The notes under the pieces are model-generated. The model ran no database searches, was not told the origin of the DNA, and saw only the letters and a list, made by a program, of their open reading frames with translations. Shown here piece by piece: positions 40,905 through 50,234 of a stretch of 64,000 bases of DNA. The stretch comes from Dyadobacter sp. CY343 (GTDB taxonomy: Bacteria > Bacteroidota > Bacteroidia > Cytophagales > Spirosomataceae), in contig NZ_JAJUXK010000001.1 of assembly GCF_021390335.1 (NCBI RefSeq), positions 992,001-1,056,000 on the forward strand. Reading direction: 5' to 3'. Position numbers and translations under genes: made by a program. How positions within the stretch are numbered: position 1 is the stretch's first letter; every line of letters begins with the position of its first letter.

Positions 40905-42398
40905 TTAATAGCCCGGGTTTTGTTGCAGATCGGGGTTTACTTGTATTTCAAGAAAAGGAATAGGGAAAAGCAATTTGTTCTGATCGAGATTGTAAGTCGC
41001 CGCGGTCAGGTAATAGTAAGCCGGGTTTGCTTTCAGTTTCGCGCCGTAAGCATTCATCACTGCAATCGCATTCCCCGTTCTTACCAGATCGATCCAGCGT
41101 TTGTTCTCGAAAGCCAGCTCTACGCGGCGCTCTTTCAGGATCGCAGCCCGCAATGCAGCCTGGTCTTTCGCAGGCGAATCCGCGAGTCCCGCTCGCTTGC
41201 GCACCTGGTTGAGATAACCCGCTGCATCGGCAGTTTTACCCTGTTCGTTGGCTGATTCGGCCTGCATCAGCAGCACTTCTGCATATCGGTACACCGGGAA
41301 ATTCTGGTTGGTCTGACCATAAATCGAATGCGGGTACTGGTATTTTTTGATATAAGGCAAATTCACATAACTGGTATCCGAAACCTGCGACGGGCCGGTG
41401 ATAAAACCGATCGACGCATTGAAACGCTTGTCTTTCGTGCGGTCCTCGTAAGTCGCCAGCAGGTCTTCCGTCGGTGTGTTCCAGCCGGAGCCGGGAGCGG
41501 TTTGCGAGCCCGTCGGGCCTTTGGTGAACTGTGCGTGATTGACTGTCAGCGGAATGAAATAGTACGGGAAATAGCTATGCAAACCCAGTGTGGTACCTTC
41601 CAGATACTGCGCTTCAAAGACAGATTCCGCATTGTTTTTATTGTTCGGATCAAAAACGGAAGCATAATCTGCCAGCAGTGAATATCCTGTCACTTTTGCT
41701 GACGCAGCTTCCGCCGCAGCCCAGTTTTTTTGATTAAGGTAAACATCAGCTAAAAGCGTAAATGCCGCTCCGGAAGTAGCTCTGCCCGGTTCCTGCGTTG
41801 CTTTGTTGGGTAAAAGTTCGCTGGCCTGGGTCGCATCCGAAATGATCTGTGCGTAGATCTGCTCTGCCGACGCGCGCGGCAGGGAGGCAGTACCCAGGTC
41901 GGAAGCCGGTTCCAGGTGCAGCGGAACGCCGCCGTAATATCTGACCAGATCAAAATAGGCCAATGCACGCAGGAAAAGGACCTGCCCTTTAAAATTAGCC
42001 AAAACTGCTGGGGCCAGACCTGAATCGTCGATCAGTGCGAGCACCTGGTTAGCCCTAGCGATCATGTCGAAATTGGAATAATACTTGGCCGCTGTGATCG
42101 AGTTTTCCGAACCGTTCACAAACTCATCGATCTCTTCCGGAATAGGGGAGCGGTAATCGATATTGTAAAAGAAATGGGTATTGTCCGACCGCATTTCGCC
42201 CATCGCCCAGCCCGATTCATTATTATAAAGTGCCTGCAAAGGCGCATAAGTACCGTCGACAGCCTGTTTGAAATCTGATTCAGATTCGAAAAAGTTGGAT
42301 GGTACTACTGCATTCTGAGGTTCTATATTTAAAAAATCGCTGCACGAGCCGAGTACCACGGATATGACAAATATTGCTGATAGGGTCTTTGATTTCAT
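40905..42398 (-). CDS. susD: SusD/RagB-family nutrient-binding lipoprotein
   Basis: This surface lipoprotein of 497 residues captures glycan or other nutrient for the SusC channel. It has a lipoprotein signal ending in VLGSCSDFL, the N-terminal SusD-like motif (LNIEPQNAVVPSNFFES), TPR-like helices (YFDLVRYYGGVPLHLEP, AFTLLADVYLNQKNW) and the C-terminal RagB region (VYRYAEVLLMQAESANEQG, ILKERRVELAFENKRWIDL, ending FPIPFLEIQVNPDLQQNPGY). It follows susC by 33 bases. The ligand is unknown. The gene symbol denotes the family. Confidence 0.95.
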   Translation of the reverse strand: MKSKTLSAIFVISVVLGSCSDFLNIEPQNAVVPSNFFESESDFKQAVDGTYAPLQALYNNESGWAMGEMRSDNTHFFYNIDYRSPIPEEIDEFVNGSENSITAAKYYSNFDMIARANQVLALIDDSGLAPAVLANFKGQVLFLRALAYFDLVRYYGGVPLHLEPASDLGTASLPRASAEQIYAQIISDATQASELLPNKATQEPGRATSGAAFTLLADVYLNQKNWAAAEAASAKVTGYSLLADYASVFDPNNKNNAESVFEAQYLEGTTLGLHSYFPYYFIPLTVNHAQFTKGPTGSQTAPGSGWNTPTEDLLATYEDRTKDKRFNASIGFITGPSQVSDTSYVNLPYIKKYQYPHSIYGQTNQNFPVYRYAEVLLMQAESANEQGKTADAAGYLNQVRKRAGLADSPAKDQAALRAAILKERRVELAFENKRWIDLVRTGNAIAVMNAYGAKLKANPAYYYLTAATYNLDQNKLLFPIPFLEIQVNPDLQQNPGY

Positions 42399-42431
42399 GA
42401 CCTTCGTATTTTAATGATGATGTCCAAAAAT

Positions 42432-45400
42432 TTAAAAACCAACGTTGAAGCCAAGTGAATAGGTGCGGGGCACAGGGTAAGAGCCGCCGTCGATCCCTAA
42501 ACCTGTCGTGCTCTGACTGAGGCTCACCTGCGGGTTGGCGCCCGGGTATTTGGTGAAAATGTGCGCTTGCTGGATGCTCGCATAAGCCCGGAGTCTCTTG
42601 ATCGCGGCGTTGCTTTTAAGCGGGATCGTGTAACCCAGCGTAATGTTATTGATCGAAATGTGGCTCGCATCATACATCATCTGGCTTCCCCACCAGTCGC
42701 GTTCCAGGTAAGTGGTACCTGCTTCCAGGCTTCCATACCGGCCGCTGCCCGGGTTTTCAGGCGATCTCCATCTGTCTTTCACATTCGCCAATACATTGAA
42801 TACCCCGTCGAGGTTGGTCAGTGTCTGTTCCGCACCGCGTACCACATCATTTCCATAAGTACCTGATAGCGTGAGCGAGAAGTCGAAGTTTTTGTAGGAC
42901 ACATTATTCGTCATACCAAAAATGAAATCCGGGTGCGGGTTACCAATGATTGTCGCGTCGTCTACGGTAATGATCCCGTCGCCATTCACGTCCCTGAACT
43001 TGGCGGTACCTACCTGCGAAGTGCTGTGTTTGGGCGAGCTGTCGTATTCCTGCTGGTTTTTGTAAACACCCTCGTGCTGCATCCCATAAAGCATTCCGAT
43101 CGGGTAGCCAACGCGCGTCACGTGGTCGCCACCAATAAGCCCGCTGCCCGAACCTGTGATGAGCTCGTTGGTTTTCGTACCCATTGAAGTCACCTTGTTG
43201 CGGTCAAATGAGATATTAAAATCGGTCGTCCATCTCAGTGCGCTGTTCTGCACATTCACAGTATTCAAAGAAAATTCATGTCCCCAGAAACGCAGCTCGC
43301 CGATATTCGTCTGGATATTTCCAAAGCCGGAAGCCCGCGGAACACGCACATTGAAAAGCAGGTCGCTCGTGTTTTTGCGGTAATAGTTATAGGTAAAATT
43401 GATACGGTCTTTGAACAAATTCAGGTCGAGGCCGATATTGAACTGCTCGTTGCTTTCCCAGCCAATACCCTGATCTGCCAGGTTATCCACGCGGCGACCG
43501 CCTGCAACCGTTTTCCCGAATACATAATTTGCAGTAGAGATCGTCGGAATATGGGTATAGTTACCAATATTGAAGTTACCCGCCACACCCCAGCTCGCGC
43601 GGAGTTTCAGGAAAGAAATGGTTTGAATATCAGACATAAAAGTCTCTTCACTCAAAATCCAGCCCGCAGAAACGGAAGGGAAGTTACCCCAGCGGTTGCG
43701 CGTCCCGAAGCGGGAAGAACCGTCGCGGCGGATAGAAGCCGAGAGCAGATATTTACCTTTATAATTGTAATTAACCCGAGCCAGATAAGAAAGCAGGCTC
43801 CATTCCTGAATGCTGCTGTTGGCGGTGACAGTACCCGCTGCGGCGAGCGTTTTCACCTTATCATCGGGATAATTATTTCCGTTGATCGCACTCGCATCCT
43901 GCCGGAACCGCTGCGCCGTGAATCCTCCGATCGCGTCGAAGTTGTGCTCGCCGAAGTTCTTCTGGAACGTCAGGATATTTTCATTTACCCACGATAAGTA
44001 TTTGGATTGATTAAGGCTGGAAAACGGCACTTTGTACAACCCGGTACCTCTTGCGCCGGTAGTTAGTCCATTGAATGCAAAACTTCGTCCGTCGCCTTTG
44101 TCGATATTGGCCGAGGTTTTAAAAGAAAGCGCTTTTGTGATCTGGTATTCCGCAAAAAGATTGGCTAGAATGCGCGTTTCGCTGTTGTCGACCACGCGAT
44201 CTGTCAGCGTCCTCGCATAGTTTGGAGTCGGGAACATACCCGGCGAAGTGGCAGTAAGCGTAAGTGATCCGTCCGGATTTCTCAGTGGCGCCAGTGGCGA
44301 AGTTTGCAGCGTTTCGTTCACAATACTACCCACGCCGTCGACGCCCGTATTGGAATCGGTGGTATACGTCGGTGCGATGTTAATACCGATATTCAGCTTT
44401 TCGTGCGGGCGGAAATTGGTATTCACACGCAGCGAATATCTTTTATAACCCGAACCCAATATGACTCCATCCTGCTGTAAAAAGCCGGCTGTGGCAGTAG
44501 TACTGAAATTCTCTGTTCCTGTGCTCAGGCTCAGGCTGTGGTCCTGCATCAGTGCCGTGCGCGTGATCGCGTCGTACCAGTCTGTACCTTCGCCATATTG
44601 TTGTGGGTTTTGAAAAACGGGATCAACGGGCAAGCCTCTTTCCTCCGCCATTTCTTTCCGCCAGGTCGCAAATTCCTGCGCATTCATCATATCCGGCCGG
44701 CCGCGTTGCGGTACTTGCTGGGCGCCGATATAAGTACTGTAATCAATGCGCGTTTTTCCGGGAACTGCTTTTTTTGTTTCAATCAAAACCACCCCATTCG
44801 CCGCTCTGGAACCATATAATGCAGTCGCTGATGCATCTTTCAATACACTGATCGACTCAATTTCATTCGGGTTGATATTCGCAATGCCGCCCACGATCGG
44901 GTTACCATCCACTACATAAAGCGGGTCAGCACCGGCTGTGATCGAAGCCGCGCCGCGTATCCTGATCGCCATTCCGGCGCCGGGTGTACCGGTCGTTTGT
45001 GAGATCTGCACACCGGCAAGTTTACCTTGTAGTTTTTGGGAAAACTGCGAAACCGGCAGGTCGGCGAAGTCTTTGCCGCTCACTGTCGAAACCGAGCTCG
45101 AAAGCTGGCGCGTGGATTGTTTTCCATAACCAACGACCACAAGTTCGTCCAGCGATTTTTCATCTTCTATCAATGCGATATCAATCGTCGATTGCGTGCC
45201 CACCGCCACTTCCTGACTGATATAACCCACAAAAGAAAAGATCAGACTTGCATTATCATCGGCCACCACCACCGAAAAAGCACCGTCGGCGTCGCTGCTG
45301 GTACCCTGCTGCGTGCCCTTTACCACAATGCTCACGCCGGGCAGCGGCGCACCTTTTGAATCGGATACTTTACCTGAAACCTTTCTCTCGGTAGACTTTA

Positions 45401-45800
45401 TTTCCTCCGGCTGTGCAGGTGCAGGCGCAGTTTCTGCGGGCTGGTTTTGCAGCATGATCTGCCCCCCTACAATCTTGTAATTGATATTAAGTGGTTTTAA
45501 AGTCAGGTTCAGCACTTCGGAAAGGCGCAGGTTCACTGCATTTACACTCACCTTCCTGCTGGCACCAATGGTATTGGAACTGTACACAAATCTCACATTG
45601 GCCTGTTGTTCAATGCGCGCGAGTACCTTGCTTACCTGCGTGTTTTCCAGCTGGATCGTGACCGAGCGATCCAGTAAATCCTGTGAATGCCCGCTGTGCG
45701 AGTAGGCAAGGGTCATTGTCAAAAAAGCTAGAACAGACTGTAAGAAGCTGATCCTCATAATATGAATCAATAGAGGATGGAGACGTATTCGGTTTTTCAT
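42432..45800 (-). CDS. susC: SusC/RagA TonB-linked outer-membrane transporter with STN signalling domain
   Basis: This 1122-residue receptor has a signal peptide (about 14-40), an STN domain (about 45-115, TIQLENTQVSKVLARIEQQA) that signals to the anti-sigma factor, a CarboxypepD_reg-like domain (about 140-215), a TonB box/plug (DELVVVGYGKQST; AIRIRGAASITAGADPLYVV) and a large barrel ending YSLGFNVGF. The STN domain fits the upstream FecR/sigma genes: substrate binding outside would activate the sigma factor, which then transcribes the locus. It is partner to susD, 33 bases downstream. Several Met codons allow a start at 45800 or 45758. The gap to fecR holds a plus-strand terminator. Confidence 0.95.
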   Translation of the reverse strand: MKNRIRLHPLLIHIMRISFLQSVLAFLTMTLAYSHSGHSQDLLDRSVTIQLENTQVSKVLARIEQQANVRFVYSSNTIGASRKVSVNAVNLRLSEVLNLTLKPLNINYKIVGGQIMLQNQPAETAPAPAQPEEIKSTERKVSGKVSDSKGAPLPGVSIVVKGTQQGTSSDADGAFSVVVADDNASLIFSFVGYISQEVAVGTQSTIDIALIEDEKSLDELVVVGYGKQSTRQLSSSVSTVSGKDFADLPVSQFSQKLQGKLAGVQISQTTGTPGAGMAIRIRGAASITAGADPLYVVDGNPIVGGIANINPNEIESISVLKDASATALYGSRAANGVVLIETKKAVPGKTRIDYSTYIGAQQVPQRGRPDMMNAQEFATWRKEMAEERGLPVDPVFQNPQQYGEGTDWYDAITRTALMQDHSLSLSTGTENFSTTATAGFLQQDGVILGSGYKRYSLRVNTNFRPHEKLNIGINIAPTYTTDSNTGVDGVGSIVNETLQTSPLAPLRNPDGSLTLTATSPGMFPTPNYARTLTDRVVDNSETRILANLFAEYQITKALSFKTSANIDKGDGRSFAFNGLTTGARGTGLYKVPFSSLNQSKYLSWVNENILTFQKNFGEHNFDAIGGFTAQRFRQDASAINGNNYPDDKVKTLAAAGTVTANSSIQEWSLLSYLARVNYNYKGKYLLSASIRRDGSSRFGTRNRWGNFPSVSAGWILSEETFMSDIQTISFLKLRASWGVAGNFNIGNYTHIPTISTANYVFGKTVAGGRRVDNLADQGIGWESNEQFNIGLDLNLFKDRINFTYNYYRKNTSDLLFNVRVPRASGFGNIQTNIGELRFWGHEFSLNTVNVQNSALRWTTDFNISFDRNKVTSMGTKTNELITGSGSGLIGGDHVTRVGYPIGMLYGMQHEGVYKNQQEYDSSPKHSTSQVGTAKFRDVNGDGIITVDDATIIGNPHPDFIFGMTNNVSYKNFDFSLTLSGTYGNDVVRGAEQTLTNLDGVFNVLANVKDRWRSPENPGSGRYGSLEAGTTYLERDWWGSQMMYDASHISINNITLGYTIPLKSNAAIKRLRAYASIQQAHIFTKYPGANPQVSLSQSTTGLGIDGGSYPVPRTYSLGFNVGF

Positions 45801-45814
45801 TACTTTTACATGTT

Positions 45815-45940
45815 TTGTTTAGGACTGTGAAAAGGTTGAACAAAGCCCCACTCGCTCCTTTGACGTCTTCCAAATGCCGGGGAGAGAGGGGAAATCTTAG
45901 AGAGTCGAAAGTGCTGGTAACACGTTCGGCTCTTTTTTTT
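45815..45940 (+). ncRNA. Possible antisense RNA in the fecR-susC gap
   Basis: A plus-strand transcript ending at the terminator 45901-45940 would run opposite the 5' region of susC, which is transcribed leftward. cis-antisense RNAs at this position are known in Bacteroides susC loci. The start given is a guess based on TACTTTTA (45801-45808), one mismatch from TAnnTTTG. There is no direct evidence of transcription. Confidence 0.3.
45901..45940 (+). terminator. Plus-strand intrinsic terminator between fecR and susC
   Basis: AGAGTCGAAAGTG (45901-45913) pairs with CACGTTCGGCTCT (45921-45933), with one mismatch and one G-U pair, followed by eight Ts (45933-45940). It points opposite to all surrounding genes, which read leftward. 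Confidence 0.8.
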
Positions 45941-45960
45941 ATTTAGTAAAAATCTGCTGC

Positions 45961-46998
45961 TTACCTGGGCGGCGGGCAACCGTTTCCGCTGATCAGAATC
46001 CGTGTGCCGCGCACTTCATACGTTGCATTCACCGCAGCACACAGCAGGTCCAGTTTGGTAAATAATGGTTCCTGGGTAATGTCGGCTGTAAAAAGGCAAT
46101 AGCGCATTGCATCGTTGTCAAGGATAATCTCCACACCGAAAGATTTTTCCAGTTTTTCAATCACATCAATAAAATGAGTGTCCTGGAATACAAATGACTC
46201 CGGCGCAGCAACTCCCTTCGCGCTGCTGGTAACAGGCTGGGGATTAGCCACAAGGCCGGTCTCAAATGCATGCGTTTCGTGCGAATACTTCACGCGCTGG
46301 TTGGCAGTGAGTATCACCCCGTCTTTGATCTTGCTATTGGCTTCGTCAGGCCCGTTAGATTTTTTGGAAACCGATACTTTCCCGGTCACAACCGACACTT
46401 CAATCGCGCTGTTGTTATTACTTCCTTCTACCCAAAAGCTGGTCCCGAGTACCTTGGTCACGACTTCGCCGGTATGTACAAAAAATGGCCTTTCAGCATC
46501 GTGGGATACATTGAAGAACGCTTTTCCCATTAAATACACTTCTCTTTTGGAGCCGGCGAGTTCGGCAGGGTAGGAGATTTTTGTTCCGGGTGAAAGCAGC
46601 AGTACCGAGCCGTCGGGCAGGGTGATATTTTCAGGACTGGCGTTTCGGTTTAAATAGGTTACCAGGTTATCCGGCTGGTTGCTGGCAGTGGCGGTTACCG
46701 GGTCAGATTCTTTGAGGAAAACCTTAAACGAAGCAAATCCGATTCCCAGAACAAGCACAGCCGCCGCTGCCCACTTCCAGAGCTGGAAGGTGCGAACAGG
46801 CGTTTCGGGCTCTATTTCCTGATTGGCCAGGATCGCATTCCAGATCCTTTCTTCGATCGCCGCATTTTCCTGGGTACTACGCTGAGGTACTTCTTCGTCC
46901 AGCGTTGCAAACCATTGCTCCACGAGCGATCTTTCCTGGTCGGTACAGTTTCCTGCGCGGTAGCGATCAAGTAATTGGTAGAAGTTTTTTTTGCTCAT
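45961..46998 (-). CDS. FecR-family anti-sigma factor
   Basis: This inner-membrane anti-sigma protein of 345 residues holds the upstream sigma factor until SusC signals. It has a cytosolic N-terminal region (DRYRAGNCTDQERSLVEQWF), one membrane helix (about 78-97, WKWAAAAVLVLGIGFASFKV), a FecR domain (about 115-215, TLPDGSVLLLSPGTKISYP and REVYLMGKAFFNVSHD) and a C-terminal DUF4974-like region (FVFQDTHFIDVIEKLEKSFG) that should contact the STN domain of SusC. It follows the sigma gene by 114 bases. A perfect inverted repeat lies in that gap. Confidence 0.95.
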   Translation of the reverse strand: MSKKNFYQLLDRYRAGNCTDQERSLVEQWFATLDEEVPQRSTQENAAIEERIWNAILANQEIEPETPVRTFQLWKWAAAAVLVLGIGFASFKVFLKESDPVTATASNQPDNLVTYLNRNASPENITLPDGSVLLLSPGTKISYPAELAGSKREVYLMGKAFFNVSHDAERPFFVHTGEVVTKVLGTSFWVEGSNNNSAIEVSVVTGKVSVSKKSNGPDEANSKIKDGVILTANQRVKYSHETHAFETGLVANPQPVTSSAKGVAAPESFVFQDTHFIDVIEKLEKSFGVEIILDNDAMRYCLFTADITQEPLFTKLDLLCAAVNATYEVRGTRILISGNGCPPPR

Positions 46999-47055
46999 AG
47001 AGAGTGGAATGGGGGCCTTTCTAGTAAGACTGAAAAATGACGATACACCGCAAAT

Positions 47056-47085
47056 CGTATAAACTTTTCCTTGAAAGTTTATACG
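47056..47085. repeat. 12-bp inverted repeat between sigma and anti-sigma genes
   Basis: CGTATAAACTTT (47056-47067) and AAAGTTTATACG (47074-47085) are exact complements around a 6-base loop. It lies 28 bases past the sigma gene stop and 58 bases before the fecR start. It could be an operator or an mRNA hairpin that sets the sigma:anti-sigma ratio. Confidence 0.8.
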
Positions 47086-47112
47086 TATTCTCGCTTACCG
47101 ACCAGTTTTTCT

Positions 47113-47676
47113 TTAAAAGGTGATATTGATAAAAATCAGGAGCGCAGTGATACCGTTACGCAAAATCTCCCTGAGCTTGCGCAAAGCCTGGGTAATATGA
47201 TACTCAACGGTGCGGGATGGAAGTTGCAGCTTATCGGCGATTTCGGAAGCCGATTTCCCTTCGATACGGTTGAGCAGAAAGATATCGCGCGTTTTTTCAG
47301 GCAGCTGGCCCATTGCTTCCCTGAATGTCGTTTCCAGCTCGTCCAGGAAAAGCGGGTAATCGGGCGCGGTGGTATCGGAAGCGGAGGTGAGGTCGGAGAA
47401 TATGCGTTCTTTATAATGGTCGATGATCCGGTTCCGGACGGAAACGAAGAGGTAACTTCTCAGATTGGAGATCAACAGCTGGTCGCGTTTTTCCCAGATA
47501 TTGACGAAAAGAGCCTGCACAATTTCTTCAGCCACGTCTTTATCGTGGGTTTTGGCAACGGCAAAGTCATACAGCTCGCGCCAGTGTTCCCGGTAAATAC
47601 CCTCGAACTCTTTTCTGTTGATCGGAAAGGCGGAACCGGCACGCGCATCTTCTGGAATATATTTCAACCGTTTCAT
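47113..47676 (-). CDS. ECF RNA polymerase sigma-70 factor
   Basis: This is an extracytoplasmic-function sigma factor of 187 residues. Sigma region 2 (about 25-95) has YREHWRELYDFAVAKTHD and VAEEIVQALFVNIWEKRD; region 4 (about 125-180) has LPEKTRDIFLLNRIEGKSAS and LPSRTVEYHITQALRKLRE. This matches the Bacteroidota expansion group that pairs with FecR and SusC. It begins a leftward locus (sigma, fecR, susC, susD, FG-GAP). It should direct transcription of the susC operon when FecR is relieved. Confidence 0.95.
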   Translation of the reverse strand: MKRLKYIPEDARAGSAFPINRKEFEGIYREHWRELYDFAVAKTHDKDVAEEIVQALFVNIWEKRDQLLISNLRSYLFVSVRNRIIDHYKERIFSDLTSASDTTAPDYPLFLDELETTFREAMGQLPEKTRDIFLLNRIEGKSASEIADKLQLPSRTVEYHITQALRKLREILRNGITALLIFINITF

Positions 47677-47844
47677 TGCCTATTTAAACACATCGATGTG
47701 GGTGCGGAACCAGCGCTTCGAAAACTGCACGTTTTGCATTTCCATACAACCATAAAGCTTTGAAATGATGGATTGCTACCGTTCGTTCTCCATTTTATTC
47801 AGATTTCCTTTTGTATTTTGCGAAAATTCACTCCCCGTATACTT

Positions 47845-50115
47845 ATGAAGAATTTGCGCAGCATACTATTCTATACCGTCACGCTGGCCATCTTTTCGGG
47901 CTTGCTTTACTGGTTTATGATAGAAGGGCAAAAGCTCGAAAGTCCGGAAGTAGCAATCAGCAATCCCGTCCCGACCACCTCTTCTTTCGAGCAGTTCCAG
48001 GGAACACTTTCGCACGATCTCACCAGTCCGCTTGCGATCCTGCTATTGCAGATCATCACGATTATTCTGGTAGCGCGGGTCTTTGGCTGGTTTTGTAAAA
48101 AAATTGGTCAGCCTACTGTGATCGGGGAAACTGCCGCAGGGCTATTCCTCGGTCCGTCGCTGGTAGGTACGTTCTTTCCTGAGTTTTCAGCCTTCCTTTT
48201 TCCAAAAGCATCGCTCAGTAACCTGCAATTTCTGAGCCAGATCGGCCTGATCCTGTTTATGTTCATCATCGGCATGGAACTGGATCTTAAAGTCTTGAAA
48301 ACCAAGGCAAAGGAAGCGATCGTGATCAGCCACGCCAGTATCGTATTGCCTTTTGCACTCGGTGTCGGGCTGGCGCTTATGTTGTATCAGGAATTTGCAC
48401 CGGCAGGGATCAGCTTTCTTTCTTTTTCGCTTTTTACCGGTATTGCACTGAGTGTCACCGCATTCCCGGTACTTGCGCGGATCGTGCAGGAAAGAGGATT
48501 GTCGAAAACCCGGCTGGGTATGATGGTGATCACCTGCGCCGCTACCGACGATATTACTGCCTGGTGTATTCTGGCTGCGGTGATCGCGATCGTGAAGGCA
48601 GGCTCGTTTGTGAGCTCTCTGTACACCATTTTGCTGGCAATCGCTTACGTACTGGTGATGCTGAATGTGGTCAAACCGTTCCTGAAAAGGCTGGGCGATC
48701 ATTACGATTATAAAGAAGGGTTGACCAAGCCAGTGGTCGCGATATTTTTCGTGGTACTGCTGGCTTCGGCTTATAGTACCGAGGTAATCGGCATTCACGC
48801 GTTGTTCGGCGCATTTATGGCGGGGGTGATCATGCCTTCAAACCATAAATTCAGGAATATATTCATTGAAAAAGTAGAAGACGTTTCGATGGTATTGCTG
48901 CTGCCGTTATTCTTCGTATTCACCGGTTTGCGCACGCAGGTAGGCTTGCTGAACGATCCCTATTTGTGGAAAGTTACCGGGATCATTATGCTTGCCGCTG
49001 TGGCTGGTAAGTTTATCGGCAGTGCAGTGGCGGCGCGTTTTGTGAAGCAAAGCTGGCGCGACAGTCTGATCATCGGCTCACTGATGAATACGCGCGGATT
49101 AATGGAGCTGGTGGTATTGAATATCGGCTATGATATCGGCGTGCTTTCTCCCCAGATTTTCACGATGATGGTGATCATGGCGCTCCTCACCACCTGCATG
49201 ACAGGCCCTGCACTGGATCTGATCGACCGGTTTATGCCCGAGAAAAGTACTTTGATGGAAGCCGCGGGCGCAGTTGGTAATAAATTCGCGGTCGTGATCG
49301 CATTCGCCAGTCCGCTGAGTGGCCGCAAAATGCTTAAACTGGCCAGCCAGCTGAGCTCGCGCCAGGAAACGAAAAACCTGACTGCATTGCACCTTTCGCC
49401 CAGCAGCTACCTCAGTCAGGTCGATTCCCAGGAATATGAAACCGATACTTTCAGGCCGATAACCGAGGAGGCGGAAAATTTGGAAGTGCCCGTTACCACG
49501 CTATTCAAACCATCACAGGATATTGAACACGATATCATCGAGTATGCGAATACGGGCGGTTATGACCTGTTAATGATGGGTATTGGTCACGGAGCGTTTG
49601 AAGGTACTTTTTTGGGTAAATTGCTGGGTATCACGAATAAGATCATCAGCCCGGTCCGCCTGTTTGATACCATTACCGGTAAGGAAAAGCTGTTCCATGC
49701 CGATATTTTCGATGAACGCACGAGCCACGTGATCAAGTCGGTGAAAGTGCCGGTTGCTTTATTGATCGATAAAAACCTCAGTAGAACCGAGCGCATATTC
49801 GTTCCCATATTCTCTTCGGCCGACCGGTTTCTGCTCGATTTTGCCGCCAGGATGATCGGTCAACACGGAACCACTGTCACGATTATGGATCCGACAGGAT
49901 TGCTGGATCAGGAAACGGAGATCAGGGAAGCTGTCGGGCACATGCAGAGCGACTTCCCGGATCGCATTGAGCTACACAATGAGAATGCACTTGAAAAGGA
50001 ATTTCTGGGAAAACAGGACCTGATGCTGATCAGCTACCAGAGCTGGAAACTGGCTGTGCGGTCTCACAGCGTGTGGCTCTCGCATTCTCCTTCCGTGCTG
50101 GTAATTCGCGCGTAA
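47845..50115 (+). CDS. KefB-like cation:proton antiporter (CPA2) with C-terminal USP-like domain
   Basis: This 756-residue protein has a signal-like first membrane helix (ILFYTVTLAIFSGLLYWFM), a linker and about 12 CPA2 membrane segments (about 65-470) with GQPTVIGETAAGLFLGP, FTGIALSVTAFPVLARIVQE and CAATDDITAWCILA, where Asp pairs bind the ion. The C-terminal 250 residues resemble two universal-stress-type domains (KFAVVIAFASPLSGRKM; YDLLMMGIGHGAFEG; VPVALLIDKNLSRTERIFVP) and not the usual RCK/TrkA-N. It probably exchanges K+ or Na+ for protons. ATG 47845 is chosen over an upstream in-frame ATG. It is divergent from the sigma gene. Confidence 0.92.
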   Translation: MKNLRSILFYTVTLAIFSGLLYWFMIEGQKLESPEVAISNPVPTTSSFEQFQGTLSHDLTSPLAILLLQIITIILVARVFGWFCKKIGQPTVIGETAAGLFLGPSLVGTFFPEFSAFLFPKASLSNLQFLSQIGLILFMFIIGMELDLKVLKTKAKEAIVISHASIVLPFALGVGLALMLYQEFAPAGISFLSFSLFTGIALSVTAFPVLARIVQERGLSKTRLGMMVITCAATDDITAWCILAAVIAIVKAGSFVSSLYTILLAIAYVLVMLNVVKPFLKRLGDHYDYKEGLTKPVVAIFFVVLLASAYSTEVIGIHALFGAFMAGVIMPSNHKFRNIFIEKVEDVSMVLLLPLFFVFTGLRTQVGLLNDPYLWKVTGIIMLAAVAGKFIGSAVAARFVKQSWRDSLIIGSLMNTRGLMELVVLNIGYDIGVLSPQIFTMMVIMALLTTCMTGPALDLIDRFMPEKSTLMEAAGAVGNKFAVVIAFASPLSGRKMLKLASQLSSRQETKNLTALHLSPSSYLSQVDSQEYETDTFRPITEEAENLEVPVTTLFKPSQDIEHDIIEYANTGGYDLLMMGIGHGAFEGTFLGKLLGITNKIISPVRLFDTITGKEKLFHADIFDERTSHVIKSVKVPVALLIDKNLSRTERIFVPIFSSADRFLLDFAARMIGQHGTTVTIMDPTGLLDQETEIREAVGHMQSDFPDRIELHNENALEKEFLGKQDLMLISYQSWKLAVRSHSVWLSHSPSVLVIRA

Positions 50116-50234
50116 GTGCGGAATTGGCGTGATTAATGGTGTTTGTCGCCTCAAAAATGACGTCTGTCGACGGGACTTTAATCTCGGAAACTGCCGATTT
50201 AACTTTGCGGGCATTATTAACTATTAGTCACGAA

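Noticed and set aside
43278-43997. Plus-strand open frame of 239 codons
   Set aside because: It is antisense to susC and has no recognisable features.
47071-47763. Plus-strand open frame of 230 codons over the sigma gene
   Set aside because: The minus strand carries a clear ECF sigma factor; the plus-strand translation has no domain.
48187-48798. Minus-strand open frame of 203 codons
   Set aside because: It is antisense to the antiporter membrane domain, and its His/Gln/Asp-rich composition is not protein-like.
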